A stretch of 64,000 nt of DNA from Pedobacter cryoconitis (GTDB lineage: Bacteria; Bacteroidota; Bacteroidia; Sphingobacteriales; Sphingobacteriaceae): positions 930,001 through 994,000 of the forward strand of contig NZ_JACHCE010000001.1 in the NCBI RefSeq assembly GCF_014200605.1. The letters run 5' to 3'. Under the pieces are notes generated by a model. The model was not told where the DNA came from, did no database searches, and worked only from the letters and a program-made list of their open reading frames with translations. The translations under genes and the position numbers were made by a program. Below, one piece after another: positions 35,240-45,263 of this stretch. Every line of letters begins with the position of its first letter. The first letter of the stretch is position 1.

Positions 35240-36604
35240 CTACTTTCCCCAATTCACTTCTGCTAATGGTACTGGCATAGCATCAAAAATGGTTTGTCCG
35301 GTCTGATCGATCGGTAATTGATTTAAACGGTTATAGCGTCGCATATCAATCCAGCGATGTCCTTCGTAAAACAAAGAATATCTCCTTTGTTTTAAAAGCT
35401 CATCAATTAAAGCCGGTTTGGTTACTAAACCAGAGTAAGCGGGAAGATTCCCTGCGTGAGTCCGTATCACATTAAGCGCTTGTACTGCATTTTGGAGCTG
35501 CCCCAGCTGAATCATACATTCGGCATAGATTAATACCAGTTCTTCGTTCCGGATGATTGATACAGGAGACCGGTTGGAAGGATAGAGACTTACATCATAA
35601 GAACCAGTGATACCTACCAGGTTCAATGCAGAACTGCGTTGGGTTACTTTGTTCAGGCGCATATCACCTGGCTCAGCATCCTTAATGAACGAGTTGTTTG
35701 CTACTACAGATACCGAATTGTTCAAGGCTTGATAAAGAGGGTTTAGCACATCTGGTGTGACACCCCAGTTAAATACTGGTCCTGTTGATAAAGAACCGTC
35801 GATTTTAAAATAAGAAGAATTTAAGTCGGTCAGTGCAGCTTGCCAGTCTTGCTGATAAATGGCCACGCGCGCAGCAATCGCCCGGTTGAACTGAATAAAT
35901 GTCAATGGTGTATCAAAACCTGCAAAACCAGGAGGCGCATTGAACATAAAAGAGTTTCCACCTTGTTTTAATTGTTCCTGCGCTGTATCGAGCAGGTTTT
36001 TTATTGCTGTAAGGCTGGCGTCGTAAGAAACAAAAGGACCTGGCTTTAAATAATTCGTAAGATCTGTACGAATCCCGTTTTTCCCCTGCATATTTAAAAT
36101 ATGAAGCATCTCGAATGCGATAATCGTATTGGAAAAACCCTGAATACCCGATTTCTCCTGACTATTAATGGAACCAGTATTCATTGCGGACTGCTGCAAT
36201 ATAGCTGCAGTTTGCCTTGCACTGCTAAAGGAGAAATAATATCCATTGTAAAAGGCTCCCGGGTCAAGTGTACCATTCAGGCCGGCCAGCTCATTTACCC
36301 ATCTTGTTTCTGACTGATTCATTACATATACCTCACGGCCCAGTGTCCCTGCTACTTTGCAATAAGACTCATAGCTACTGGTTCCATTTCCAGGGCTGGT
36401 ATTGTAACCTGTACGCATGGCCGAAAATGTTCCGGTAGCTAATTGTATGATTTGACTACGGGTAGCATTCTTAAGTACTGTCGATAATTCAGCTCCGTTA
36501 GGATTGTTGATTTCAGGGTTATCTATGGTACTCTTACAAGAAAAAGCGATGCACAAAATTGCTATTCCTGCTACTATAGACAGTTTATTGTTAATACGTG
36601 TCAT
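35240..36604 (-). CDS. SusD/RagB-family nutrient-binding lipoprotein
   Basis: 454 residues. Lipoprotein signal peptide with the lipobox IAFSC (Cys23), then the helical SusD fold with TPR-like repeats; C-terminal hallmark IRNEELVLIYAECMIQLG, VRTHAGN-type ALNVIRTHAGNLP, and LLKQRRYSLFYEGHRWIDMRRYNRL are typical of the RagB/SusD C-terminal domain. It sits on the cell surface over the SusC channel and captures the ligand. The gene follows susC by 38 bp. The ligand is not evident; no glycoside hydrolase or peptidase lies in the operon, so this is not a classical polysaccharide locus. Confidence 0.93.
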   Translation of the reverse strand: MTRINNKLSIVAGIAILCIAFSCKSTIDNPEINNPNGAELSTVLKNATRSQIIQLATGTFSAMRTGYNTSPGNGTSSYESYCKVAGTLGREVYVMNQSETRWVNELAGLNGTLDPGAFYNGYYFSFSSARQTAAILQQSAMNTGSINSQEKSGIQGFSNTIIAFEMLHILNMQGKNGIRTDLTNYLKPGPFVSYDASLTAIKNLLDTAQEQLKQGGNSFMFNAPPGFAGFDTPLTFIQFNRAIAARVAIYQQDWQAALTDLNSSYFKIDGSLSTGPVFNWGVTPDVLNPLYQALNNSVSVVANNSFIKDAEPGDMRLNKVTQRSSALNLVGITGSYDVSLYPSNRSPVSIIRNEELVLIYAECMIQLGQLQNAVQALNVIRTHAGNLPAYSGLVTKPALIDELLKQRRYSLFYEGHRWIDMRRYNRLNQLPIDQTGQTIFDAMPVPLAEVNWGK

Positions 36605-36642
36605 AATTATATTTTTGAATTTGAATAAATTTTGGCCCGCTA

Positions 36643-39600
36643 TCAGAACTCAACTCCAAGATGAAATAAGAACCGTTTAGTATAGGGTGCGCTTACAATA
36701 TCATAGTTGCTGCCAACCGAAGTCTGTCCAAAAGCAGAAACCTCAGGATCTAAACCAGTATATTTAGTAATTGTAAACAGGTTGTTTCCAGACACACCTA
36801 CTTTCAATCCCTTTACTGCATTGCCAAATAGCCTTTGTAAATGTTCTTTGGAAAAGCTATAATTAAGGGCTGCTTCCCTAAGTTTCAGATAACTTGCAGA
36901 TTCTATAAAATAACCTGCGTTAAGGCCAATTTGTCTGGCCAGACCAGTAGGTATAGCAGGGCCCGGCATGATATTTCCTGAGCCGTCAAGATGTGTTGGT
37001 ACCATCCAGTCTGGACTTTGTCCCCCCTGATCGAGTTGAAACCTGGTGAAATTACTTACATAACTGCGGAAGTTCCAATGCAATAAGAATGAAAACTCAA
37101 AATGTTTCAGAAAATCTATCTTGTTATAACTTGTCATTTGGAATTTAGGTTGTGCATCTCCGTATTTTGTAAGGGTACCATCAGGTTTTAACGGAGTTCC
37201 GACAAACTCTGTAGGTGACTGACCTACTCTAAGTTCATTGAATCCATAGAGCGCGCCAAGGTTAGGGCCAGCAGCAGAAGGCGGGATGATTAACCGGGTA
37301 ATCTTGCTTCTGTTGAACCAGTAATTGAGGATGGTATTCCATCTGAAATCCGGACGGTTTACAGGTGTGGCACCAAGAGATATTTCAAGTCCTTTATTTT
37401 GCAAATCACCAATCGGGTAACCTGTAATGCCCGAATAACCTACCGATGGTGCAAGCGTGAAGGGCTGCAATAAGTTCTTCACCTTTTTATCATACAATGT
37501 TACTTCGAGTGTAATCGCATTGTTGAAAAAGCCCATATCTGCGCCATATTCAATTTCGCTGGCTATTTCGTACTTAATTTTATCATTACCAATAGTAATA
37601 GGTGCAGTAAGCCCCAGATTATTATTGTAAACTGTTGGGTTTAGCTGGCTAAAGTTACTTCCAAAAGCTGCGGGGCCACCTGTCTGACCATAGGCAGCTC
37701 TTAATTTAAGCTGATTGATCGCATCAGTCTTCCAGAAATCAAACTTGGTCAGATTTACGGCCACTGCGCCTTTTGGGAATGGATAAAAGGAGTTGTACGA
37801 TGTGTTAGTTGTATTCTTATCAATTCTTAAAGCAGCTGTAGCTATTACGCGGTCTTTCCAGTTTAGCTCATGCTGTAAAAATGCTCCTGTGTTGATTATT
37901 TGCTGTGAATAGCTATAATTTGAACGTACTGCCGCATTAACAGGGTTCATCTGTCCCATTTCTAAACCTTCTCCCTGTACGGCATTAACTACTAAATTCT
38001 GATTGAAACGTACTAAACCTGCTGATGTTTTATTGGTAAAATCTTTTCCTTCCAGTGTATTGACCAGGGCCAGTTGGAAATTGGTATTAATACTCCTGTC
38101 ATTTGTAAACCTGGATGCCCCCGGATAACCACTGATTGCATTGATCTGTGACTGCGCATCATCTGGTGCATAAAGTTTAGCCTCAGTCAGTAAATAATCT
38201 AATCCACCCTGAAAGCTTGCTTTTAACTGATGATGATCGTTTTTTACAATAGAATAGTTGGTCGTGAAAGATTCAATAAAACGATTGGTTGTCTCCCTGT
38301 TAATGAAAGCATCGATAACATGAAAAGGGTTTTCTGCATAGTAGGGGTTAACCGGATAAGTACCGTCAGCAAGACGATGTATTTGTGCATAAGAAGGCAG
38401 CGAAGTCAAGTTGGTGCCAATATCAACCCCGTTGTTATCATTGTTTTCCCAACCTCTGTCGGTCACATTATTAATGTAATTGGAGTTAAATTGCACGTCC
38501 CATCTGTCATTGACATTATGATTGATATTTGCACGCACTGTTGCCCGTTTAAACCCTGTATTTTTAGTAAGCCCATCTTCATGATTATAACCTCCTGAAA
38601 TATAGAACCGGGTGTTTTCAGACCCGCCGCTAAGCCCCAGCTGACTATAGGTGCCCAGTGCAGTACGACCATAGATTTCCTTGGGATAATTATAAATCTG
38701 TCCCGCAGATTTCGCTTGCTGATAAGCTGCGATCTCCGATGCCTGTTGTGCGGGGTCACTGTAAAATGCTTTAATCTTATCTTCATCCCAGCTACCGTAA
38801 GGGAGTAATTTAGTTGCCGAAATAGCAGCTATATCCTGGGTGAAGTTAATTTTTGTCGGGCCGTTAAATCCCTTTTTTGTCGTAATGATGACCACACCTG
38901 CATTGGCTAATGTACCATAGATTGCAGCGGCACTTGATCCTTTGAGTACCTCTACAGACTCTATATCTGCTGCATTTATATCTGCCAGGCGGTTAGCTAG
39001 ATTATCCTGGCCTTTGGAGATACTATTCGCACCAGTAAATGCATTGGTACCTCTTCCTGCATCAAAACTTGAGTTGTTGAGAATCACACCATCCATAATA
39101 AACAGCGGTTGTGAGCTGCTGGTAATGGAAGAAATCCCTCTCAACTGCATGGAAACACCTCCACCCGGTGCACCGCTCATTTGAGTAATGGTAGCGCCTA
39201 CAATTTTTCCGCTAAATGCAGCGTCAACCGTTGATGGGGTAGTGGTTCCGGTAAGGCGGGCTGCGGAAAGTGAAACGATTGCATTGGCGGCATTGCTTCT
39301 TTTGATACTGGTTGCCAGCCCCGAGGTGATCACCACTTCTGTGAGCACGTGTCCTGCCGGGTCAAGTATAACATTGAAGACGGGAGAAGATCCGGGTTTA
39401 AGTTGCTGAGTTTTATAGCCTATTAAGCTGAAATTGATCATGTTTTCTTTTGCAGGAAGCATAAGCTTATAATTACCGGTTGAATCTGATGTTGTCCCGG
39501 TTTTTGTTCCTATAACATGGATGTTGACACCTGTCAGGATTTCGCCTTTTGAAGAAGTTACCGTTCCTGTGAGTACAGTTTGGGCAAAAACATTCGCCGG

Positions 39601-39723
39601 ATTTAAAAACATTATCATGCAGGCGATTGCAATTATGGATTGATGAGCAGAAAAAATTCCTTTATAGATTTTTCTGAACACTGATTTTATAATAGTTGGA
39701 ATTAGAAGTGTTTTCATATTCAC
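36643..39723 (-). CDS. SusC/RagA-family TonB-linked outer-membrane transporter
   Basis: 1026 residues. Signal peptide ending near NPANVFAQ, then a carboxypeptidase-regulatory-like domain (TVTSSKGEILTGVNIHVIGT, about 50-135), the plug with LFIMDGVILNN and VEVLKGSSAAAIYGTLANAG (about 140-290), and a large beta barrel ending KRFLFHLGVEF with a terminal aromatic. SusC proteins import ligands captured by SusD across the outer membrane using TonB energy. No TonB box of note could be picked out. The first Met pair gives a long, basic signal region; a later start is possible. No sigma/anti-sigma genes are adjacent. Confidence 0.95.
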   Translation of the reverse strand: MNMKTLLIPTIIKSVFRKIYKGIFSAHQSIIAIACMIMFLNPANVFAQTVLTGTVTSSKGEILTGVNIHVIGTKTGTTSDSTGNYKLMLPAKENMINFSLIGYKTQQLKPGSSPVFNVILDPAGHVLTEVVITSGLATSIKRSNAANAIVSLSAARLTGTTTPSTVDAAFSGKIVGATITQMSGAPGGGVSMQLRGISSITSSSQPLFIMDGVILNNSSFDAGRGTNAFTGANSISKGQDNLANRLADINAADIESVEVLKGSSAAAIYGTLANAGVVIITTKKGFNGPTKINFTQDIAAISATKLLPYGSWDEDKIKAFYSDPAQQASEIAAYQQAKSAGQIYNYPKEIYGRTALGTYSQLGLSGGSENTRFYISGGYNHEDGLTKNTGFKRATVRANINHNVNDRWDVQFNSNYINNVTDRGWENNDNNGVDIGTNLTSLPSYAQIHRLADGTYPVNPYYAENPFHVIDAFINRETTNRFIESFTTNYSIVKNDHHQLKASFQGGLDYLLTEAKLYAPDDAQSQINAISGYPGASRFTNDRSINTNFQLALVNTLEGKDFTNKTSAGLVRFNQNLVVNAVQGEGLEMGQMNPVNAAVRSNYSYSQQIINTGAFLQHELNWKDRVIATAALRIDKNTTNTSYNSFYPFPKGAVAVNLTKFDFWKTDAINQLKLRAAYGQTGGPAAFGSNFSQLNPTVYNNNLGLTAPITIGNDKIKYEIASEIEYGADMGFFNNAITLEVTLYDKKVKNLLQPFTLAPSVGYSGITGYPIGDLQNKGLEISLGATPVNRPDFRWNTILNYWFNRSKITRLIIPPSAAGPNLGALYGFNELRVGQSPTEFVGTPLKPDGTLTKYGDAQPKFQMTSYNKIDFLKHFEFSFLLHWNFRSYVSNFTRFQLDQGGQSPDWMVPTHLDGSGNIMPGPAIPTGLARQIGLNAGYFIESASYLKLREAALNYSFSKEHLQRLFGNAVKGLKVGVSGNNLFTITKYTGLDPEVSAFGQTSVGSNYDIVSAPYTKRFLFHLGVEF

Positions 39724-40392
39724 TGATTAATTTTTTTAATGAAGTATTTCTTTTGACTTGATGTATCATATTTCTTAATTTACTGGCATAAATCCCGGAG
39801 GATCTGTACCCATTTTATCAGATAGAAGATGTATCAGTATTTACTTTGTACTACTGTTTTCTTCTAATAGCTGGCTTTGAATTGTATTTCTCATTATCAT
39901 TGATTTACTAATAAAATAATTTTGTGTAATAGGTAGACTACACGATAAATGTTTTACCGTAATTGGATATAACCTGGCCGCTCTGTCTCCATTCTATTTG
40001 TTTTTAAGTGAGTAATTGATTTTATTTTTGGAATCCGGCACGAAGATAGAATGGCTCTTTTATATGGATGGTTAGAGCGTAATTAAAAAAAAATTATAAA
40101 TTCATTGGAATTAGAATAGTGGGATTTCATATCAGTATATGAATAAAAAGAAGTGACCAGATTGAATACGAATGGGACATGATCAATTTTAAGCCTGGTC
40201 AGAAAACCAAGCCCCTAAAGGTTCAACAGCATTGATTAAGAAATGTCTGTTATAGTTAGAGTAGCCTAACCTGAGCGTAGGGAAAGGTAAGCAAAATTTG
40301 ACACTCAACTAACCGCCTATAATGGCACAGTATGGTTTAAGGGCCTGAGTTGAATTGTTGTTTTTATAAATTAAAATATCAATTGGAGAACG
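39724..40392. other. Gene-free region upstream of SusC
   Basis: About 670 bp between the susC start and the 3' end of marR paralogue 2. No convincing coding frame. It must hold the susC promoter; no direct repeats, clear terminator or RNA element could be recognised. Confidence 0.5.
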
Positions 40393-41001
40393 TTAAAACA
40401 TTCCGTTTGATTCGGTTTGATGAACTTTTTCAAGCTTTAAAAGTATGTTTATAAGGTTCATTTTCTCGTTGTGTGAAAGTGGTCCGGTCACCCTGGCAGA
40501 TGCTTTTCTAATATTTTCCATGCTTTCATTCAGGAGTTTTTCCCCTTTTGGAGTGATATGAATCATTTTATTTCGTTTATCACTATCTAAAGCGTGCTGT
40601 TCTGCCCACTCATTTTTAATCAGCCTGTTAATAATTTGTATCCCGGCAGATTTTTCGTGAATATTTAGTCTGATGAGGGACGTTTTACTCATACTTCCAA
40701 ATGAAACTAAGCTGATTAAATAAATAAACTCATCGGGAGTTGAAAAAGGAGTATTTGCTATAGCGGTTTTTGCATGTATTTTTGCATACCTGTAAAGATG
40801 TACCAGCGAAGTATTGATTACACTATCTGCAGAGCGTCCTTTAGCTTTTCCTTCCCATTCGGGTTCTGGTAAATCATTATTGAGGTTAGAATGCTGATCG
40901 AGCCAGTGCCTGAATGTATTTAGATCATGTGTAGTGTGAACCGACTCTTCTTCATATGTTTTCACAAGAGTAACCAGTTCGTTAATTAAGTCGTATAACA
41001 T
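40393..41001 (-). CDS. MarR-family regulator, paralogue 2 (carotenoid operon)
   Basis: 202 residues, same build as the protein at 23662-24279: N-terminal extension, then FIYLISLVSFGSMSKTSLIRLN, HEKSAGIQIINRLIKNEW and wing DSDKRNKMIHITPKG. Nearly all of the DNA-recognition region is conserved between the two, so they should read the same operator. It lies 58 bp after crtY on the same strand and is probably the last gene of the crt operon, giving feedback control. The array of four dyads upstream of crtI is the likely target. Confidence 0.92.
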   Translation of the reverse strand: MLYDLINELVTLVKTYEEESVHTTHDLNTFRHWLDQHSNLNNDLPEPEWEGKAKGRSADSVINTSLVHLYRYAKIHAKTAIANTPFSTPDEFIYLISLVSFGSMSKTSLIRLNIHEKSAGIQIINRLIKNEWAEQHALDSDKRNKMIHITPKGEKLLNESMENIRKASARVTGPLSHNEKMNLINILLKLEKVHQTESNGMF

Positions 41002-41059
41002 GATTCAGTGGATTTAATGTAAGTTTAGTAATTTAGGTTAGTTTCTGAAAAGAATCGAA

Positions 41060-42211
41060 TTAAGCTATTGTTTTTAGCGTTCGATTTAACAAGGCAAGTG
41101 TAAACTCCTTTTTATTTAAAGTGCTAAAGATTTGTATTTCTTCCATAAGTGAGGTCTCATTATCCAGAAATTTCAAAATTTGTTTTGCCTTATTTTTTTC
41201 GAACAACTCTGAAAAAATTTCTTCACCAGAAAGGCGTCGGCTACCGAGTAAATGTAAAAGGATAGCATCATAAGTCTTAAATCTATTTGGAAAAACAGAT
41301 GAAATAATTGGATTTCCGGATTTTGTTAACCCCTCTGCAATGGCGCTGGTATGTTTCTGTATAAAACGAAAAGTATAACCTGTAGATCCCTTAGTAAATC
41401 CACCGGCAGTGCCGAGATAAATAATACGGCCTTGTTGTCTTTGGGCAGGGTGGTCAGACATTGGAATTACACCGTATTCCTGCTCTTTAATAGTGTATTT
41501 TTTACAATGCAGTTGTTCCTCAATATACTGTTTTAAGGCGGTCGTATAATCTTCAGTTGCCAATTCCTGTTCAGAAAAGACTGTATATTCTACTAAAGCG
41601 AGCTTTGGACTTAAGGGCAGCACATAGACGAATGAAGTTCCTGTTTGCTGAGGAGTTTTAAAGTCCATTAGGGTTGCACATTCAGTGTCAAAAATGGCAG
41701 TTTCTGTTTCTATAACCCATCCCATGAAATGCTGTAGCAAATATTGGTAACGTTCCGGTCTTTTATTCTGGATACGTGGAATGCTGGAGAAAGTATAATC
41801 CGAACTATAGACTTCTCCGTCTATAATTGCATAGGCCTGTTGGTTTTCTGTATAAAGCCTTTCAACATTTCCCTGTATTGTAATAATGTGTGGATTCCCT
41901 GATAGTTTTTCGTCAGTATAGGTATAGAAGTCAGCTGCCCGGATCATTTTATATGTATAAGGATAGATATTTAATTCCTGCTGGATGAAATGGCTGGAGA
42001 ACAACAAACGATTCCATTTTTTGTATACTACTGGTTCAAATACATCTGCATGCTCTTCCCAGAAACACCACGTTTTATCATTACCTTTTTTAGGTAACTT
42101 GTCTACAAGCAAAAGTTGTTTATTAGAAGCTTTGAGATAAGGCAGCATACGTACAGCCAGGCTACGGCCAGAACATCCTCCACCTGCAATAATATAGTCA
42201 AAGTGCTTCAT
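41060..42211 (-). CDS. crtY: Lycopene beta-cyclase
   Basis: 383 residues. N-terminal FAD/NAD-binding fold IIAGGGCSGRSLAVRML, the cyclase motif DKTWCFWEE, and the later IIYLGTAGGFTKGSTGYTF are typical of bacterial CrtY-type lycopene cyclases. It converts lycopene to beta-carotene by forming beta-ionone rings at both ends; it is flavin-dependent without net redox. It starts two bases after the crtZ stop, within the crtI-B-Z-Y operon. Confidence 0.95.
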   Translation of the reverse strand: MKHFDYIIAGGGCSGRSLAVRMLPYLKASNKQLLLVDKLPKKGNDKTWCFWEEHADVFEPVVYKKWNRLLFSSHFIQQELNIYPYTYKMIRAADFYTYTDEKLSGNPHIITIQGNVERLYTENQQAYAIIDGEVYSSDYTFSSIPRIQNKRPERYQYLLQHFMGWVIETETAIFDTECATLMDFKTPQQTGTSFVYVLPLSPKLALVEYTVFSEQELATEDYTTALKQYIEEQLHCKKYTIKEQEYGVIPMSDHPAQRQQGRIIYLGTAGGFTKGSTGYTFRFIQKHTSAIAEGLTKSGNPIISSVFPNRFKTYDAILLHLLGSRRLSGEEIFSELFEKNKAKQILKFLDNETSLMEEIQIFSTLNKKEFTLALLNRTLKTIA

Positions 42212-42213
42212 AA

Positions 42214-42675
42214 TTATTTTTTTTGAGACTGCTGCCAGTATTTTCTGGAAGCGTATAACATACCAAATGATTCCCCGTCGTGCCTGTCCAGATACTTATG
42301 ATGAATTTTATGTGCGCGTTTAATGGTTTTAATGTACCTGTTATTACTTCGTGAAAACCATTTGAAGCGTTGATGGATAACCACATCATGTATAATAAAA
42401 TAAGCGATGCCATAAATAAAGATACCTAGTCCTATGTAAAACATCCAATTGAACCCTGATTTAGCCCCAAAGAAAAAAAGAAGAATGCTTGGAGTTGCAA
42501 AGATTAGAAAAAAGGCGTCATTCTTTTCAAAGAAATGAGGTTTTTTTTGATGATGATCTTTATGCAGTACCCATAGTAAACCATGCATTACAAATTTATG
42601 TGTAAACCAGGCAACTCCTTCCATAAAAATGAAAGTGCCTGTTGTAATGAATAAATAAATAATCCAGCTATTCAT
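42214..42675 (-). CDS. crtZ: Beta-carotene hydroxylase
   Basis: 153 residues with about four membrane helices and the di-iron His motifs of the fatty-acid hydroxylase superfamily: HKFVMH (HX4H), HKDHH (HX2HH), HDVVIH (HX4H) and HKIHH (HX2HH). It hydroxylates the rings of beta-carotene to give zeaxanthin. The order crtI, crtB, crtZ, crtY shows that zeaxanthin is the likely pathway product; no ketolase gene is seen in the window. Confidence 0.95.
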   Translation of the reverse strand: MNSWIIYLFITTGTFIFMEGVAWFTHKFVMHGLLWVLHKDHHQKKPHFFEKNDAFFLIFATPSILLFFFGAKSGFNWMFYIGLGIFIYGIAYFIIHDVVIHQRFKWFSRSNNRYIKTIKRAHKIHHKYLDRHDGESFGMLYASRKYWQQSQKK

Positions 42676-42717
42676 TTTAATGCAATTTAGAATTGGATAA
42701 AAAGTTAGTATATATTA

Positions 42718-43554
42718 TCATATCGTGTTCGTTTTATACCTGATAATGGAGTCGAACATCAATCCGAATTTATGTGCATTAGAGATTCTGATCCGCCCGG
42801 ACATTACTTTCTCAGCGGTACTGCTTTTGATTTTATTAAATAAATTCTTATAATAAATATATGCGAGATGAACACCATTTCTGGATGATGAAGGTAATTG
42901 CCTGATTCCGGCTAAGGCCAGTTCAAAGTCAGCTTCTATTTCTTGCTCAATGATCTTTTTTTCAATGTTAGAAAAGGCAGATAAGTTTACGTTTGGAAAA
43001 TAAGTACGGCTTAAGTTGTAATAGTCTGCATTTACATCTCTGAGGAAATTGACCTTTTGGAATGCAGAGCCTAATTTCATCGCTGAATCTTTTAGTTTTT
43101 CATACTGTATTTTGTCTCCTTCGGTAAAGATATATAAACACATGAGGCCTACTACCTGAGCAGAACCAAGAATATACTGATTATACTTTTCAGGTGTATA
43201 ATATTCTTGTTTGAGATCCATTTCCATGCTTTGAAGAAATAATTCTATCAACTCTTTATCGATATCGTATTTGTTGACAATTTGCTGAAATGAGTTGAGC
43301 ACAGGGTTTAGGCTTATTCCGTCATCTATGGCCTCAAAGCAATCTCTTTTAAATTTTGAAAGTAAAATTACTTTGTCATAGTCATGAAAGCTATCGACGA
43401 TTTCGTCTGCCAGCCTTACAAATCCGTATATCGAATAAATGGGGTGACGTAGTCTTTCTTCCAAAAAATAAATACCCAATGAAAAACTTGTACTGTAACG
43501 TTTAGTTACCATTTTGCTGCATTGTGCAGAGAACTTGTCAAATATTTCTTTCAT
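42718..43554 (-). CDS. crtB: Phytoene synthase
   Basis: 278 residues of the squalene/phytoene synthase family. Both Asp-rich motifs are present: VRLADEIVDSFHDYD and LRDVNADYYNLSRTYFP, which bind the diphosphates of two geranylgeranyl diphosphate molecules through Mg. The N-terminal TKRYSTSFSLGIYFL and the first domain are typical. It makes 15-cis-phytoene, substrate of CrtI. Starts three bases after the crtI stop. Confidence 0.95.
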   Translation of the reverse strand: MKEIFDKFSAQCSKMVTKRYSTSFSLGIYFLEERLRHPIYSIYGFVRLADEIVDSFHDYDKVILLSKFKRDCFEAIDDGISLNPVLNSFQQIVNKYDIDKELIELFLQSMEMDLKQEYYTPEKYNQYILGSAQVVGLMCLYIFTEGDKIQYEKLKDSAMKLGSAFQKVNFLRDVNADYYNLSRTYFPNVNLSAFSNIEKKIIEQEIEADFELALAGIRQLPSSSRNGVHLAYIYYKNLFNKIKSSTAEKVMSGRIRISNAHKFGLMFDSIIRYKTNTI

Positions 43555-43557
43555 GAT

Positions 43558-45057
43558 TTATTTCTTTAAGTACTTTATAAGTTGGTGAGCTGCAACATTC
43601 CCTGAAATGATAGATGGGGGAACTCCGGGGCCAGGTACAGTGAGCTGCCCGGCATAAAACAAATTGTTTATTTTTTTATTCTTTAATGATGGTTTCAGGT
43701 TTGCTGTTTGCATCAGTGTATTAGCCAAACCGTAAGCATTTCCCTTATATGAGTTATAATCTGTTATGAAATCACTTACGCAATAGCTTTTTTTATAATC
43801 AAGATACTGACGGATAGGGGTTCCGGTATAAGTTTCAAGCCTATCCATGATGATGTTGAAATATTGTTCTCTAATCGTTTCGGGATCTTTTACATCCGGA
43901 GCAAGAGGCATTAAAATAAATAAATTCTCATGCTCATTTGGTGCAACCGTAGAGTCGGTGATACTTGGGCAACATACATAAAACAAAGGTTTGGAAGGCC
44001 ATTGAGCTTCTTTATAAATTTCGTGTGCATGTTGTTTTAAATCTTCGTCAAAGAAAAGTGTATGATGATTCAAACGGGCTACTTTAGTGCTAACCCCTAA
44101 ATAAAAGATTAGGCAGGAGGGGGCAAGAACTCTGTTGTCCCAATATCTTTCTGAATAATTTCTATGGGTTTGATTCAGCAGTTTTTCTTCAATATGATGA
44201 TAGTCAGCAGCAGCAATAACGCCATCGTAAGGTTTAGTTCCTTGCGCTGATGTTAAATTTACAACGCTTTTTCCTTGTACCTCAAGTGCAGTTACAGCTG
44301 AATTGGTATGAAATTTTACACCTTGTTTTTCTGCAACAATTTTCATTGCCTGAATCACTTTTCCAAAACCACCTTTTGGATACCAGGTGCCTAGTTTTAA
44401 ACCTGCATAATTCATCAGACTATATAATGCGGGTGTGTCATCAGGCATAGCACCAAGAAAAAGAACAGGAAACTCCATTAAAGCTACGAGCCGGGGATCT
44501 TTGAAGTGCTTTTTTACATGGGCACTAAAAGAGGTAAATACCTGCAATTTGAACAAGCCTTTGATCAGATCCTTGTCTGCAAATTCAAATAAGGAAAGAC
44601 CAGGTTTATAAACGAGCTTTTCCATTCCTATTTTATATTTATATTCTGCCCCGGCGAGGAAACGCTTTAGACTCTCTGCACTTCCGCTTTCTATAGATTC
44701 AAATAACTGACATAGTTCTTCGAAGTTAGCTGGAATGTTCAACACATCATTGGCACCGAAAACTACACTAAAGCCGGGGTCAAGCAATTGCAACTCATAG
44801 AAATCTTCTGCTTTGTGACCAAAGTCATTGAAAAACTTTTCAAATACTTCAGGCATCCAGTACCAGCTTGGACCCATATCAAATACATAACCATTCTCTG
44901 TGATGAGTTGACGTGCCCTTCCTCCAATTTCCGGATTTTTTTCATAAACATCTACCTTATAACCTTGTTTTGCCAGGTAAGCAGCAGAACTTATGCCTGC
45001 AAATCCAGAACCTATAACAGCTATTTCTAATACTTCTTGTTTCAACTCTTTTGGCAT
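43558..45057 (-). CDS. crtI: Phytoene desaturase
   Basis: 499 residues. N-terminal FAD-binding motif IAVIGSGFAGISSAAYLAKQGYKVDVYEKNPEIGGRARQ and the C-terminal NNLFYAGQLTVPGPGVPPSIISG are diagnostic for CrtI-type desaturases, which make lycopene from phytoene. First gene of the crt operon; its promoter region carries the array of four AGTRYA-N4-TRWACY sites. The predicted -7 element TATATTTG lies inside the fourth site, so binding there would block transcription. Confidence 0.95.
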   Translation of the reverse strand: MPKELKQEVLEIAVIGSGFAGISSAAYLAKQGYKVDVYEKNPEIGGRARQLITENGYVFDMGPSWYWMPEVFEKFFNDFGHKAEDFYELQLLDPGFSVVFGANDVLNIPANFEELCQLFESIESGSAESLKRFLAGAEYKYKIGMEKLVYKPGLSLFEFADKDLIKGLFKLQVFTSFSAHVKKHFKDPRLVALMEFPVLFLGAMPDDTPALYSLMNYAGLKLGTWYPKGGFGKVIQAMKIVAEKQGVKFHTNSAVTALEVQGKSVVNLTSAQGTKPYDGVIAAADYHHIEEKLLNQTHRNYSERYWDNRVLAPSCLIFYLGVSTKVARLNHHTLFFDEDLKQHAHEIYKEAQWPSKPLFYVCCPSITDSTVAPNEHENLFILMPLAPDVKDPETIREQYFNIIMDRLETYTGTPIRQYLDYKKSYCVSDFITDYNSYKGNAYGLANTLMQTANLKPSLKNKKINNLFYAGQLTVPGPGVPPSIISGNVAAHQLIKYLKK

Positions 45058-45107
45058 TCAGTCAGTTCATTGCTTTAAATAGTGAATCTCATTTATTTAT
45101 ATTTATT

Positions 45108-45186
45108 AGTTCAAATATATACTAATAAAGTTTATTATTGCACTAATGTGGTTTAATTTTGTACTTATGTGGTTTAATTTTATACT
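45108..45186 (-). promoter_or_regulatory. Array of four operator-like sites at 21-bp spacing (crtI promoter)
   Basis: Read on the minus strand: AGTATAAAATTAAACC (45186-45171), AGTACAAAATTAAACC (45165-45150), AGTGCAATAATAAACT (45144-45129), AGTATATATTTGAACT (45123-45108). Starts are exactly 21 bp apart (two helical turns), so a protein would sit on one face. The consensus AGTRYA-N4-TRWACY is also present twice upstream of the first MarR gene. The region is shared with the divergent TspO-like gene. Confidence 0.75.
45112..45119 (-). promoter_or_regulatory. Possible -7 element TATATTTG of the crt operon
   Basis: TATATTTG on the minus strand fits TAnnTTTG and lies 55 bp before the crtI start, overlapping operator site four. 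A clear -33 TTTG is not seen, so it is tentative. Confidence 0.45.
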
Positions 45187-45263
45187 CATAAAAATTGATC
45201 AGAATTTCTATAGAAACTAAATCCACTGTTGAGTTGTAATTATAAGGAAATGAAAAACTGCTC

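Noticed and set aside
39724..40392. Candidate small RNA or riboswitch upstream of susC
   Set aside because: No stable structure with conserved features could be identified by eye.
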